From NCBI RefSeq assembly GCF_027923555.1, contig NZ_AP025523.1:62001-126000 (forward strand): 64,000 nt of DNA, written 5' to 3'. The DNA comes from Vulcanimicrobium alpinum. Lineage in GTDB: Bacteria > Vulcanimicrobiota > Vulcanimicrobiia > Vulcanimicrobiales > Vulcanimicrobiaceae. Under the pieces are notes generated by a model. It worked only from the letters and a program-made list of their open reading frames with translations, was not told where the DNA came from and made no database searches. Below, piece after piece: positions 48,747-58,079 of this stretch. Position 1 is the first letter of the stretch. The number at the start of each line of letters is the position of its first letter. The position numbers and the translations under genes are program-made.

Positions 48747-50039
48747 GTGACCGCACTGCCTACGATCTCCGCCTCGGCGATTCGCGTCGAGCCGCTTGCC
48801 TACGTCGACCGTACCCTCGCCAACGGGTTGCGCGCGATCCTCGTCCCCGACCGCCGCGTCCCCTCGGTCGCGATCAACGTCGCCTACCGCGTCGGCGGAA
48901 AGGACGATCCGCCGGGACGCTCGGGGTTCGCGCACCTCTTCGAGCACTTGATGTTCAAGGGCACGTCGCGCACCGCGCCCGAGACGATCGATCGCCTCAC
49001 CGAAGACGTCGGCGGCTACAACAACGCCTTCACGTCCGAAGACATCACCAACTACTACGAAGTGGTGCCGTCGAATCACCTCGAGCGCCTGCTGTGGGCG
49101 GAAGCCGATCGGCTCGCCTCGCTGACGGTGAACGACGCGAACTTCGCGACCGAACGCGACGTCGTGATCGGCGAGTACGATCAGCGCATCCTCGCCGAGC
49201 CCTACGGGATGCTCGACGAGCTCGTGAACCGCGAAGCGTATCGCGTGCACCCCTACGGGCGCGGCGTGATCGGCAGCCCCGACGAGCTCAACGCCGCATC
49301 GCTCGACGACGTGAAGGCGTTTCATGCGACGTACTACCGGCCCGACAACGCGGTGCTGGTCGTCGCGGGCGACCTCGACGTCGACGAGACCTGGCGCTGG
49401 ATCGAACGCCACTTCGGGGCGATCGCCACGCCGCCGTCGCCGGTGCCGCGCGTCGTCGCCGTCGAGCCCGAACAGACCGCCGAGCGCGTGTACGAGCATC
49501 GCGCGGCGAACGTCCCGCTCGCGGCGGTCGAAGAGGCGTATCACATCCCCGCCGCGGCGCATCCCGACGCCGCGGCGCTCGACGTGCTCGAGACGATCCT
49601 CGGCGCCGGACGTTCGTCGCGCTTGTATCAGTCGCTGGTGTACACGCAGCAGCTCGCGACGAGCGCGTGGGCGTCGGCCGATCTGCGCCAGCAGCCCGGA
49701 CTCTTCAGCGTGCGCCTCACCTGCGCGCGCGGCGTGACGCTCGAGGCCGGTCACGCGGCGCTGCGCGCCGAGCTCGAGCGGATTCGCGACGCGGCGCCGA
49801 GCGAGGCGGAGATGGCACGCGTCGGCACCCAGATCGCAAGCGCGCTGGTGCGCTCGCGGCAGACCTCGAGCGGCGTCGCTTTAGCACTCGTTCGCGCGAC
49901 GACGGAGCGCGGCGATCCGGCGGCCGTCAACGGCGATCTGGACCGTTATCTCGCAGTCACCGCGGCCGACGTGCTGCGCGTCGCGCACACGTATCTGCGG
50001 CCCGAGAACCGCACCGTGATCCGGTACCTTCCGCAGTGA
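48747..50039 (+). CDS. M16 zinc peptidase, catalytic subunit
   Basis: The 430-residue protein has the inverted zinc motif HLFEH (His63, Glu66, His67) with a downstream Glu in FATERDVVIGEY. The GTG start at 48747 gives the usual N-terminus (VEPLAYVDRTLANGLRAIL). M16 proteases of this type cleave peptides or process exported proteins. It overlaps the second M16 gene by 4 bases and should form a heterodimer. Confidence 0.92.
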   Translation: MTALPTISASAIRVEPLAYVDRTLANGLRAILVPDRRVPSVAINVAYRVGGKDDPPGRSGFAHLFEHLMFKGTSRTAPETIDRLTEDVGGYNNAFTSEDITNYYEVVPSNHLERLLWAEADRLASLTVNDANFATERDVVIGEYDQRILAEPYGMLDELVNREAYRVHPYGRGVIGSPDELNAASLDDVKAFHATYYRPDNAVLVVAGDLDVDETWRWIERHFGAIATPPSPVPRVVAVEPEQTAERVYEHRAANVPLAAVEEAYHIPAAAHPDAAALDVLETILGAGRSSRLYQSLVYTQQLATSAWASADLRQQPGLFSVRLTCARGVTLEAGHAALRAELERIRDAAPSEAEMARVGTQIASALVRSRQTSSGVALALVRATTERGDPAAVNGDLDRYLAVTAADVLRVAHTYLRPENRTVIRYLPQ

Positions 50040-51415
50040 CCGATCTGCAGAACGCCCCGCCGGCCGCCGGTCCGCCGCGCGACGCGACGATCGCGCGCGC
50101 CGAAGAGCGCATCCTCGACAACGGCCTGCGCGTCGTCGCGTTCGAACAGCGCAGCCTGCCGCTGATCGCAGCGCAGCTCGTCGTGCGCTCGGGCGGCGCC
50201 GACGAACGCGAAGACGAAGCCGGCCTCGCGGCGCTGGTCTCGGCGCTGCTGACGCAAGGCACGGCGGAGCGCGGCGCGACCGAACTCGCCGCCGCCGTCG
50301 ACGCGCTCGGCGCGCGGCTCGACGCGGCGTCGGGCTACGATGCGTCGGTCGTCAGCGTCAGCGCGACGACGCCGGCGTTTCCCGCCGCGTTCGCGCTGCT
50401 CGACGAGGTCGTGCGGCGGCCGGCGTTCTCCGCGCACGAGGTCACGCGCGTGCGCGCCAAATCGATCTCCGATCTCGCGCTGACGTACGCGAATCCGAGC
50501 GCCGTCGCGCGCCTGGTCGCGCAGCGCGTCGCATACGGCAGCGCACCCTACGGCCACCCGCTGGCCGGCACGGCCGCGACGCTCGAACGGCTCGATCGCG
50601 AGGGCGTCGCCTGGTTTCACAACGCGTACTACCGGCCCGACGACGCCGCGCTCATCATCGGCGGCGACATCCCGATCGACGACGCGTTCGTACTCGCGCA
50701 GCGCGTGCTCGGCGAGTGGCGCGCGCCGAACGTGCCGCTGGCGCCGCGCCCGCACGGCGCGATCCCGCCGCCGCGCGCCCGCGTCGTGATCGTCGACAAA
50801 CCGGAAGCCGGCCGCACCGCGCTGGTCGCGGGCCGCGTGACGATCGAACGCCGTTCCCAAGATTATTATCCGGCCGTCGTCGCGACCGCCGTGCTCTCCG
50901 GGTACAGCGGCCGCCTCAATCAGGAGATTCGCGTCAAGCGCGGGCTCTCGTACGGTGCGGGCGCGTCGCTCTCGGCGCGCCGGATGCCGGGGCTGTTCAC
51001 CGCGTCGACGCTGGTCGATCACGCGCGCGCCGTCGAGGCGACCGACGTGACGCGGGCGACGCTACGGTCGCTCGTCGATGCGCCGGCGACCGACGACGAT
51101 CTGATCGCTCGCAAAGCGACGGTCACCGGCGGGTTCTTTCGAGGCATCGAGACGATCGACGGCGTCGCCGCCGCGCTCGCCGAGCACGTCCTCTACGACG
51201 TGCCGATCGACGACCTCCAGCACTTCGCCCGGCGCGTGCAGGACGTCGACGCGGCGAGCGTCGGTGATTTCGCGAGCCGCGAACTCGCCGGCGAGCTGTT
51301 CGTCGTCCTCGCCGGAGACGCGTCGCGCTTCGCCTCGACGCTCGCGACGAAGCACGACGTGCACGTGATCCCAGCCGGCACGCTCGATCTCGGCAACGCG
51401 GCGGGGTTCGCATAA
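50036..51415 (+). CDS. M16 peptidase-like protein, non-catalytic partner
   Basis: The 459-residue homologue lacks the HxxEH site; the equivalent region reads EAGLAALVSALLTQG. It keeps the Arg-Tyr substrate-binding region typical of the partner subunit (GRLNQEIRVKRGLSYGAGASLSAR). As in alpha/beta processing peptidases, it likely supports substrate binding for the first subunit. It overlaps the PNPOx-like gene by 1 base. Confidence 0.9.
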   Translation: MTDLQNAPPAAGPPRDATIARAEERILDNGLRVVAFEQRSLPLIAAQLVVRSGGADEREDEAGLAALVSALLTQGTAERGATELAAAVDALGARLDAASGYDASVVSVSATTPAFPAAFALLDEVVRRPAFSAHEVTRVRAKSISDLALTYANPSAVARLVAQRVAYGSAPYGHPLAGTAATLERLDREGVAWFHNAYYRPDDAALIIGGDIPIDDAFVLAQRVLGEWRAPNVPLAPRPHGAIPPPRARVVIVDKPEAGRTALVAGRVTIERRSQDYYPAVVATAVLSGYSGRLNQEIRVKRGLSYGAGASLSARRMPGLFTASTLVDHARAVEATDVTRATLRSLVDAPATDDDLIARKATVTGGFFRGIETIDGVAAALAEHVLYDVPIDDLQHFARRVQDVDAASVGDFASRELAGELFVVLAGDASRFASTLATKHDVHVIPAGTLDLGNAAGFA

Positions 51416-52032
51416 TGCCGAACACGCAGATCGTCCGTCATCCCGAGCGCGCCGCCTACGATCGCTCGACCGTCGACGCGATCCTCGACGCCGCATACAT
51501 CGCGCATCTCGGCGCGATCGTGGACGGCGCACCGGTCGTGCTGCCGTACGTGTGCGCGCGCATCGGCGACGAGCTCGTGCTCCACGGCTCGCGCCTCGCG
51601 GGAACGCTCACGGTGATTGCGCAGGGAACGCCGGTGTGCACGACCGTCACGCACGTCGACGGGCTCGTCCTCGCGCGCAGCGCGTTTCACACGTCGATGA
51701 ACTATCGCTGCGCGGTCGTGCACGAACGCGCGCGGCTGGTCGACGATCCGGCGGAGAAAGCGCGCATGCTCGACGCGATGTTCGAGCGGATCCTGCCCGG
51801 ACCCGCGACGCAGGTGCGCGCGATGACGGACGGCGAGCGCGAGGCGACGTGCGTGATCGCGCTTCCGCTCGACGCCGCGTCGGCGAAGGTCCGCATAGGC
51901 GGCGCGATCGAGCCCGCCGCCGACGGCGATCCGTCGGTGTGGGCGGGCGTCGTTCCGCTCGCGTTGCGCGCGGGGACACCGCAGCCCGACGCCGTCACCG
52001 GCGCGGATGCGCCGCCGCCGCAGTTACGGTAG
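51415..52032 (+). CDS. Pyridoxamine 5'-phosphate oxidase-like flavin protein
   Basis: The 205-residue protein has the split-barrel flavin-binding pattern: AAYIAHLGAIVDGAPVVLPYVCARIGDELVLHGSRLAGT, then TVTHVDGLVLARSAFHTSMNYRCAVVHERARLV. These proteins often bind FMN or F420 or heme; the substrate is unknown. The ATG overlaps the previous TAA by 1 base. Its end overlaps the convergent quinone reductase gene by 9 bases. Confidence 0.87.
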   Translation: MPNTQIVRHPERAAYDRSTVDAILDAAYIAHLGAIVDGAPVVLPYVCARIGDELVLHGSRLAGTLTVIAQGTPVCTTVTHVDGLVLARSAFHTSMNYRCAVVHERARLVDDPAEKARMLDAMFERILPGPATQVRAMTDGEREATCVIALPLDAASAKVRIGGAIEPAADGDPSVWAGVVPLALRAGTPQPDAVTGADAPPPQLR

Positions 52033-52995
52033 CAGCAGCAGTTTTCCGGTCGTCTTGCGCGCTTCCAGATCGCGGTGCGCCTGCGCCGCGTCGGCCAGCG
52101 GATACGCCGCGCCGATGCTCGCCTTGAGCTTGCCGTGCTCGACGTACGCGAAGAGCTCCCGGGCGCGCTGCTGCACTTCCTCGGCGGTGCGCGTGTAGTC
52201 GACCAGCGTGGGGCGCGTGAGGTAGACGGAGCCGGCCGCGGCGAGCTTCAGCGGGTCGACCGGCGGCGTCGGTCCGCTGGCGTTGCCGAACACGACCAGC
52301 ATCCCGCGCGGACGGAGCGTCGAGAGCGAGCGTTCCCACGTGTCTTTGCCGACCGAATCGTACGCGACGTCGACGGCATGGCCGCCGACGAGACGGCGCG
52401 TCGCTTCGGCGAAGTCTTCGTCGGCGTAGACGACGACGTGATCGGCGCCGGCCGCTTTCGCGATCGCCGCTTTTTCGGCGGTGCCGACGGTCGCGATCAC
52501 CGTCGCGCCGCGCACCTTCGCGAGCTGCACGAGCAATTGACCGACACCGCCGGCGGCGGCATGGATCAGCGCGACGTTGCCGGGCTGCAGCGGAAAGGTG
52601 TCGTGCGTAAGGTAGTGCGCCGTGAACCCTTGCAGCATCAGCGCGCAGGCGGTGCGGTCGTCGACGTCGCCCGGAACTTCGACGAGAAATTGCGGCTCGA
52701 CGACGTTCGCCTCGGCGTAGCCGCCGGCGCCGGCCTGCGTGTACGCGACGCGCGTCCCCTTCGCAAAGCCGGTGACGCCCTCGCCGACGGCCTCGACGAC
52801 GCCCGCACCCTCGCGGCCGAGGATGGTCGGCAACGGGCCTTTGTAGAGGCCGGTGCGGACGTAGACGTCGATGTAGTTGATCCCCGAGACCACGTGCCGG
52901 ACGAGCACCTGGCCCGGGCCGGGCGCCGGGACCGGGACGTCGACGTACTCGAGAACTTCGGGACCGCCGTTGCGGTCGATGCGTATCGCCTTCAC
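52024..52995 (-). CDS. NADPH:quinone oxidoreductase-like zinc-independent dehydrogenase
   Basis: The 323-residue MDR-superfamily protein has MKAIRIDRNGGPEVLEYVDVPVPAPGPGQVLVRH at the N-terminus, GREGAGVVEAVGEGV, and the NADPH motif HAAAGGVGQLLVQLAKVRGATVIATVG. No zinc-binding Cys cluster is seen, in keeping with quinone reductases of the QOR type. The start GTG 52995 is preceded by no strong Shine-Dalgarno. It is divergent from a small ORF. Confidence 0.92.
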   Translation of the reverse strand: MKAIRIDRNGGPEVLEYVDVPVPAPGPGQVLVRHVVSGINYIDVYVRTGLYKGPLPTILGREGAGVVEAVGEGVTGFAKGTRVAYTQAGAGGYAEANVVEPQFLVEVPGDVDDRTACALMLQGFTAHYLTHDTFPLQPGNVALIHAAAGGVGQLLVQLAKVRGATVIATVGTAEKAAIAKAAGADHVVVYADEDFAEATRRLVGGHAVDVAYDSVGKDTWERSLSTLRPRGMLVVFGNASGPTPPVDPLKLAAAGSVYLTRPTLVDYTRTAEEVQQRARELFAYVEHGKLKASIGAAYPLADAAQAHRDLEARKTTGKLLLLP

Positions 52996-53060
52996 GGTCG
53001 CTCGGACCGCAGCAAGCGCAGCGCGGTTTCCGTCGCGCGCGTGCGGGTACTCCTGTGGTC

Positions 53061-53192
53061 GTGGAACGTCCGGATCTCTATGAAGACGACCTGACCGAAG
53101 AGCGCTATCCGACTCCGGCTGAGCGCGATCGCGAAGCGGGCGAGACGACGCTCGATCCCGACACGCTCGGCGACGGCGACGCCGACGGTTAG
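53061..53192 (+). CDS. Possible small acidic protein
   Basis: A 43-residue open frame (GTG 53061 to TAG 53190-53192) with product VERPDLYEDDLTEERYPTPAERDREAGETTLDPDTLG, coherent and acidic. It is divergent from the quinone reductase gene (66 bases) and overlaps the SRPBCC gene stop by 3 bases in a tail-to-tail arrangement. No Shine-Dalgarno is evident. Confidence 0.4.
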   Translation: MERPDLYEDDLTEERYPTPAERDREAGETTLDPDTLGDGDADG

Positions 53193-53713
53193 CGGAACTC
53201 GTCGGCGCCGGTCGTCGACGAGGTTCCGGGGACCGGCGGCGCCTCGCGCTCGTCGCGGAAGAGGTACGTTGCCGACATGCGGTCGAGCGCGTTCTCCGGC
53301 GCCGCGTCGACCAGACGCGCGACGTGTTCGAGGTCGCGCTGCAGGCGCGCCGCGAACGTCTCCCCGCCGATCGCCTCGCTGAGCGCGCCGGCGGCGCCGC
53401 GCAGGTGATATTCGATCCGGACGGCGACGTGCGTGCGCCGCGGAGCGAGCGCTTCGAACGTGACCTGCCCGCGGTGTGAGGTGCCGTCGACCGCACGCCA
53501 CGCCAGGCGGCGGTCGGGGATCGAGCCGTCGTCGACCGCGTCGAACTCGGTCCGCCCGATCGCGTCGACCACCCAGTGCGTGCGCCGGTCGTCGACGCGA
53601 CGCACGTCTTTGACGAAGGTCATCAGCTTGGGCAGCTCTTCGACGCGCGCGAACAGCGCGTAGAGCTTCGCCGCGGGTGCATTCATGCTGACCGCCGCAG
53701 TGTGCTGTGCCAT
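53189..53713 (-). CDS. SRPBCC/polyketide cyclase-type lipid-binding domain protein
   Basis: The 174-residue protein has the START/SRPBCC-type pattern AVSMNAPAAKLYALFARVEELPKLMTFVKDVRRVDDRRTHWVVD, then LAWRAVDGTSHRGQVTFEALAPRRTHVAVRIEYHLRG. These proteins bind hydrophobic ligands in a hot-dog-like cavity. GGAGGGAG lies upstream of ATG 53713. It is divergent from the YihY gene by 72 bases. Confidence 0.88.
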   Translation of the reverse strand: MAQHTAAVSMNAPAAKLYALFARVEELPKLMTFVKDVRRVDDRRTHWVVDAIGRTEFDAVDDGSIPDRRLAWRAVDGTSHRGQVTFEALAPRRTHVAVRIEYHLRGAAGALSEAIGGETFAARLQRDLEHVARLVDAAPENALDRMSATYLFRDEREAPPVPGTSSTTGADEFR

Positions 53714-53785
53714 CGTTCTCCCTCCGACGATACCGGCCGTTCGCAAGTACAGCGTACCCGCGCGCGTGGGTACGTACCAGCCCTG

Positions 53786-54715
53786 ATGAACGCGTTTTTG
53801 GACCTGGGACTCCTCAAGGCGACTGTCGCCCGCTTCAACGCCGACAAGGCTCCGCGCCTTGCGGCGGCGCTGTCTTACACCACCGTCTTCGCGGTCGCCC
53901 CCGTCATCATCATCGTCGTCGCGATCGCCGGCTACGTCGTCGGCGTCGCCAATGGAACCGGGCACGGTCATCACGTCGTCGAGGACCGGCTGATTGGCGC
54001 GATCGCAAGCTCGGCCGGGCAGGGAGCGGCCGAGACCGTGCGCCAGATGGTGACCGCGAGCTTCGACAAGCCGCGGCAGTCGATCGCCGCCCAAGTGATC
54101 GGTTGGATCACGTTCATCGTCGGCGCGGTCGGGCTGTTCGCCGCGCTCCAGGATGCGCTCAACACGGTCTGGCACGTCGAGCCGCAGAAGCGCACGATCT
54201 TCGTCGCGATTCGCGAACGCATCGCGTCGTTCGGGATGCTGCTCGCGATCGGTTTTCTGCTCCTCGTCACCACGCTCGCGAACGCCGTGATCGCGGTGAT
54301 CAACGCGCGCATCGCGGCGCTGCTGCCCTTCGCCGGCGCCGGCGTGCTGTTCGGCGTGATCAACGTCGTCGTCTCGATCGCGCTGATCGCAGGGCTGTTC
54401 GCGCTGATGTACCGCTACCTGCCCGACACCGAGATCACTTGGCGCGACGTGTGGCCGGGGGCGATCGTCACCGCGGTCGCGTTCGTGATCGGCCAGAGTC
54501 TCATCTCGCTCTACATCGCGCACGCCGGGATCGGCTCGGGATACGGCGCGGCGGGCTCGCTGCTGGTGATCCTGGTGTGGGTATACTACTCGTCGATGCT
54601 GCTGCTCTTCGGCGCCGAGTTCACGGCGGTCTCGAAGGAGCGCCGCGCCGCGGCGCCGGCCGCGACGCACTCCGCGAACGGCGCACCGCCGCGCGCCGCC
54701 GCAGCCGGACGCTGA
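53786..54715 (+). CDS. YihY/BrkB-family inner membrane protein
   Basis: A 309-residue polytopic protein with DKAPRLAAALSYTTVFAVAPVIIIVVAIAGY, LQDALNTVWHVEPQKR and the C-terminal GSGYGAAGSLLVILVWVYYSSMLLLFGAEFT. These are the standard YihY landmarks. The family is of unclear function, often called virulence factor BrkB. The Ala-rich C-terminus is disordered. Confidence 0.93.
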   Translation: MNAFLDLGLLKATVARFNADKAPRLAAALSYTTVFAVAPVIIIVVAIAGYVVGVANGTGHGHHVVEDRLIGAIASSAGQGAAETVRQMVTASFDKPRQSIAAQVIGWITFIVGAVGLFAALQDALNTVWHVEPQKRTIFVAIRERIASFGMLLAIGFLLLVTTLANAVIAVINARIAALLPFAGAGVLFGVINVVVSIALIAGLFALMYRYLPDTEITWRDVWPGAIVTAVAFVIGQSLISLYIAHAGIGSGYGAAGSLLVILVWVYYSSMLLLFGAEFTAVSKERRAAAPAATHSANGAPPRAAAAGR

Positions 54716-54724
54716 GAACGAACG

Positions 54725-56069
54725 CTACGATCGCACCGCGGCGGTGCCGCTGACCAGCCGCGTGTGCGACCACTTCTCGTACGGCTGTACCCGGCGGAAC
54801 AGCGAGACGACGCCGACGACGAAGAACAGGCTCGCGACGAAGGAGCAGTACCGCCCGAGCGCCTGTCCGAAGCCGACGCGCAGCGCCCGGTTCGTCCCCA
54901 CCACGCGCAGGTCGCAGATCATCATCCCGAAGGTCTGCCCGACCAGCGCGACCAGCACGATCGCATACGCCCACAGGGCGGCCCACAGCAGCATCTCGCT
55001 CGCGTTGAAGGAAATCGACGGATGCCCGGGTGACGCCGCGGCCGCCGTCGCGATCGCCTTCACGAACGGCGGGACGTCCGGATCGGCTTGCAATTCCTTG
55101 ACGACGGATCCCGGGGCGATCGTCGCCTGCACGATCCGGCCCGCCGTCGGCACGATCAGCTGGAGCAGAAGGAGGTCGATCCCGAACGCCGCGAAGCGCC
55201 GCCAGAAACCGGCGTAGCGCGCCTCGCGGGCTCCGTCGAACGCGAGCGGCGTCGCGGCGTTGACGGCGAAGCGTTCCGACCACCGTTGGTAGAGGGGATC
55301 GCGCGCGAACCGGTAGAGCGCCGCGATGCGGTTCGTGGCGTACGGCGTCGAGGCGGTCCACTCCGCGAGGCGCAGCGACGGTTCGGCGTTGAGTTCCTTG
55401 AGCTGCTCGGCGAATGCCGAGAGATCCATCTTGCGGCCGACGGGGTGGAACGTCGAAACGGCGATCGCGCGCATCGCCGCGTCGAGCGAGGCGCAGCACA
55501 GCAGGCCGACGCGGTCGGCGGTGTAGTCGATCTTTCGCAGTCACGCGCCGAAGGCGACCGAGATGACGCCGTTCTCGCGGCCGTTGGAACTGAGCAGCGA
55601 GGTGAGGCGCGTGTGTCCCGACGCGATGTGGCCGAGCTCGCGTCCGATCAAGAAGCGCCTCGTCGTCGCGAAAGTGGTCGACGAACTGCGCGGAGATCAC
55701 GATCGCGTACGGATCGCCGATCCCGATCGCGACGACCGGGACGAACGGGTCGTCGCGCACGAAGACGTGCGGCGTCGGCATCCGCAGCATCCGCGCGCAC
55801 TCGTCGACGATCGCGTGCACGTGCGCGAACTGGCCGGCGTGCACGCGCAGGCCGCCTCCCAGCAGCCGGCCGCGCGCGAACGCGACGTAGATCATCGCGA
55901 CGATCAGCAGCAGCGCCAATTCCTGCCAGCTTACCTGATGCTGCAGGATCCAGCCTAGGATCACGACGGTGAGCGGCAGCGAGAGCAGCGTCCACACGAA
56001 GACGCTCGTCTCGCCGCGTACGCGCAGCGATTCCGATCCCCGAAACGGTGTCGGCACCGCCTCGTCCAC
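54725..56069 (-). pseudogene. M48 peptidase-RDD fusion, disrupted by a frameshift and an in-frame TGA
   Basis: From ATG 56069 the N-terminus shows two membrane segments and IVDECARMLRMPTPHVFVRDDPFVPVVAIGIG, ending in FRDDEAL. Near 55656 the sensible frame changes, continuing FLIGRELGHIASGHTRLTSLL then VAFGA, a TGA (55541-55543) and LRKIDYTADRVGLL; a Trp (TGG) is expected at that codon. It ends with an RDD membrane domain (LLLLQLIVPTAGRIV ... FGQALGRYCSFVASLFFVVG). In the given sequence no intact product is made. Metal motif is RELGH where HExGH is canonical. Either a pseudogene or two close sequence errors. Confidence 0.7.
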
Positions 56070-56079
56070 CAGCCCTCCG

Positions 56080-57225
56080 CTACTTCAAACTGAATCCTGA
56101 CGGATGCGCTTGGCGCTCGTAGGCGAACTTTCCGTCTTTGATCCGGTAGAAGTAGCAGTTCGGGTCGAAGGCGTCGCCGTAGGGCCCGAAGGTATACGAC
56201 CCGGTGATCGTGTCGTAGGGGCCGCCGGTGCCGATCGCGCGCACCAGCGTGAGCCGGTTCGTCGCATTGGCGCGCCGCTGCGCGAGCTGGATCAGCTGAA
56301 CGGCGGCGTAGCCGTACGCCGCGACCGGCGTGAGCGCGCCGTGCCGGGCCTGGTAGTCGGTGACGTACCGCTGCGCCGTCGGCGCCATCGGATAGTACGG
56401 GACGTTCGACGAAACGACCATCTCGTCGGCGGCTTTTGCATACTGGCGGACCGTTTGCGCGTCGAAGAAGCCTTGCGAGCCGACGAACCGTCCCGCATAG
56501 CCCCTCGCGCGCAGCGCGGGAAGCAGATCGCCCATGTCGGCGACGTTGCCGGCAAAGACGACGCAGTCGGGCGAGGCCGCTAGCACGTCGCCCGCGGCCT
56601 TCGCGAAATCCGGCTTGTCGAGCGAACACGTCGTCGAACCGGCGGCGAGGTGGAGCGCGCCGGCCCGCCGGACGAACGCCTGCGCGACGCTGGGCCCGTA
56701 GTCGGCGTCCTGGGTCACGACGTGGGGCGCCTTCGCGCCGGTTTTCACCGCGTAGTCGGCGAGCAGGTTCCCTTCGGACGAATCTTTGGTCGGGAGGCGA
56801 AAGACGTTGCGGTAGCCGCGCGCGGTGAGACGGTCGTCGGTGACGGTCGGGACGACGAGCGCGATCTGCGCGTTCGCGTAGTTCTGCAGCGCGGTCAGCG
56901 TCGCGCCGGCGCTCAAGTGCCCGATCACCGCCATCGTGTCGGGGTTGCCGAGCGCGAACTGGCTCTGCACCATCGCGTCCGCCGCGGTGTTGTGATCGTC
57001 ATACGTGTCGACGAGGAGCGCGCGGTCGAACGACGAGCGCTGATCGTTCGCGTAGTCGACGGCGGCGCGCACGCCGGCGACGAGCTGCTGCCCGAACGCG
57101 CGGTCTTCGCCGCTCTGCGGGCACACCACCGCGAGCCGCAAGGTCGCGGTGAACGGCTGGATCTGCGCGACCTGCGTCGCACCCGCCGCGCTCCCGAGCG
57201 CGCCGAGAAACGCCGAACGGATCAT
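56080..57225 (-). CDS. Periplasmic substrate-binding protein of the branched-chain amino acid type
   Basis: The 381-residue protein has ATLRLAVVCPQSGEDRAFGQQLVAGVRAAVDYANDQ and IGHLSAGATLTALQNYANAQIALVVPTVTDD, typical of Leu/Ile/Val-binding family proteins. There are no permease or ATPase genes nearby, so it may feed a transporter elsewhere or act as a sensor. The N-terminal segment is only weakly signal-like. It overlaps the UbiA-like gene by 4 bases. Confidence 0.85.
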   Translation of the reverse strand: MIRSAFLGALGSAAGATQVAQIQPFTATLRLAVVCPQSGEDRAFGQQLVAGVRAAVDYANDQRSSFDRALLVDTYDDHNTAADAMVQSQFALGNPDTMAVIGHLSAGATLTALQNYANAQIALVVPTVTDDRLTARGYRNVFRLPTKDSSEGNLLADYAVKTGAKAPHVVTQDADYGPSVAQAFVRRAGALHLAAGSTTCSLDKPDFAKAAGDVLAASPDCVVFAGNVADMGDLLPALRARGYAGRFVGSQGFFDAQTVRQYAKAADEMVVSSNVPYYPMAPTAQRYVTDYQARHGALTPVAAYGYAAVQLIQLAQRRANATNRLTLVRAIGTGGPYDTITGSYTFGPYGDAFDPNCYFYRIKDGKFAYERQAHPSGFSLK

Positions 57226-58079
57226 CGCGCGACGACGTACGATGCGAGCGTCGTGCCGAGGAACGCGACCGAGAACGCCATATTGGTGAGAAAAACGCGA
57301 TCGTTCAGCACGAAGACGTCCTGGGCGAGCGTGATGAGCCGGTCTTCATACAGCGTAACTCCCGCGGCGAGCAGGACGCCGGCATAGTAGAGCCAGCCGG
57401 CGCCGGCGAGGACCCCGGCCGCGAGCAGCGCGAGGGTCATCGTCACGTGGAGAACGATCGGCCAGAGCCGCGCGTTGCGCTCGCCGAAGCGCGCGGGAAA
57501 CGAGCGCACGCCCAGCCGCACGTCCCAATCGAGGTCCATCAGCGCGTAGAGGATGTCGAAGCCGGCGACCCACACCGTGACCGCCAAAAAGAGCAGCAGC
57601 GCGGGAACCGTCACGGTTCCCGCGACGGCGATGTAGGCGCCAAGCGGGGCAAAGCCGTCGACCGCGCCGAGCACGAAATGCACCAGCCACGTGAAGCGTT
57701 TGCATAGCGGGTACGCGACGACGCCGAGCGCCGCGAGCGGGAGCAGTTTCACGCACAGCGGATTGAGCATCGCCGCGCTGACGAGCAGCACCGCAAGTCC
57801 CGCTGCGATCGCCCACAGCATCACTGAGGCGGGGAGCTTGCCGCTCGCGACCGCGCGGTTCGCGGTGCGCGGCACCTGCGCGTCGATCTTGCGATCGAAG
57901 AAGCGGTTCGCCGCCATCGCGGCGGTGCGCGCGCCGGCGACCGCGAGGGTGATCCACAGCAGCTGCCACCACGTCGGCACGCCGCGCGCCGCCATCACCG
58001 CGCCGACGTAGGCGAACGGCAGCGCGAAGAGCGTGTGCTCGATGCGGATGTCGCGCAGGAAGAGGCGCAGCGCGTTCAC
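57222..58079 (-). CDS. UbiA-family prenyltransferase (quinone biosynthesis)
   Basis: The 285-residue membrane protein has the two Asp-rich motifs, NRFFDRKIDAQVPRTANR and DLDWDVRLGVRSFPARFG, which bind the Mg-prenyl diphosphate. It attaches an isoprenoid chain to an aromatic ring. Next to a UbiD-like decarboxylase, it fits the menaquinone (futalosine-type MqnP) or ubiquinone route; which one is not decided. GTG 58079 overlaps the UbiD stop. Confidence 0.9.
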   Translation of the reverse strand: MNALRLFLRDIRIEHTLFALPFAYVGAVMAARGVPTWWQLLWITLAVAGARTAAMAANRFFDRKIDAQVPRTANRAVASGKLPASVMLWAIAAGLAVLLVSAAMLNPLCVKLLPLAALGVVAYPLCKRFTWLVHFVLGAVDGFAPLGAYIAVAGTVTVPALLLFLAVTVWVAGFDILYALMDLDWDVRLGVRSFPARFGERNARLWPIVLHVTMTLALLAAGVLAGAGWLYYAGVLLAAGVTLYEDRLITLAQDVFVLNDRVFLTNMAFSVAFLGTTLASYVVAR

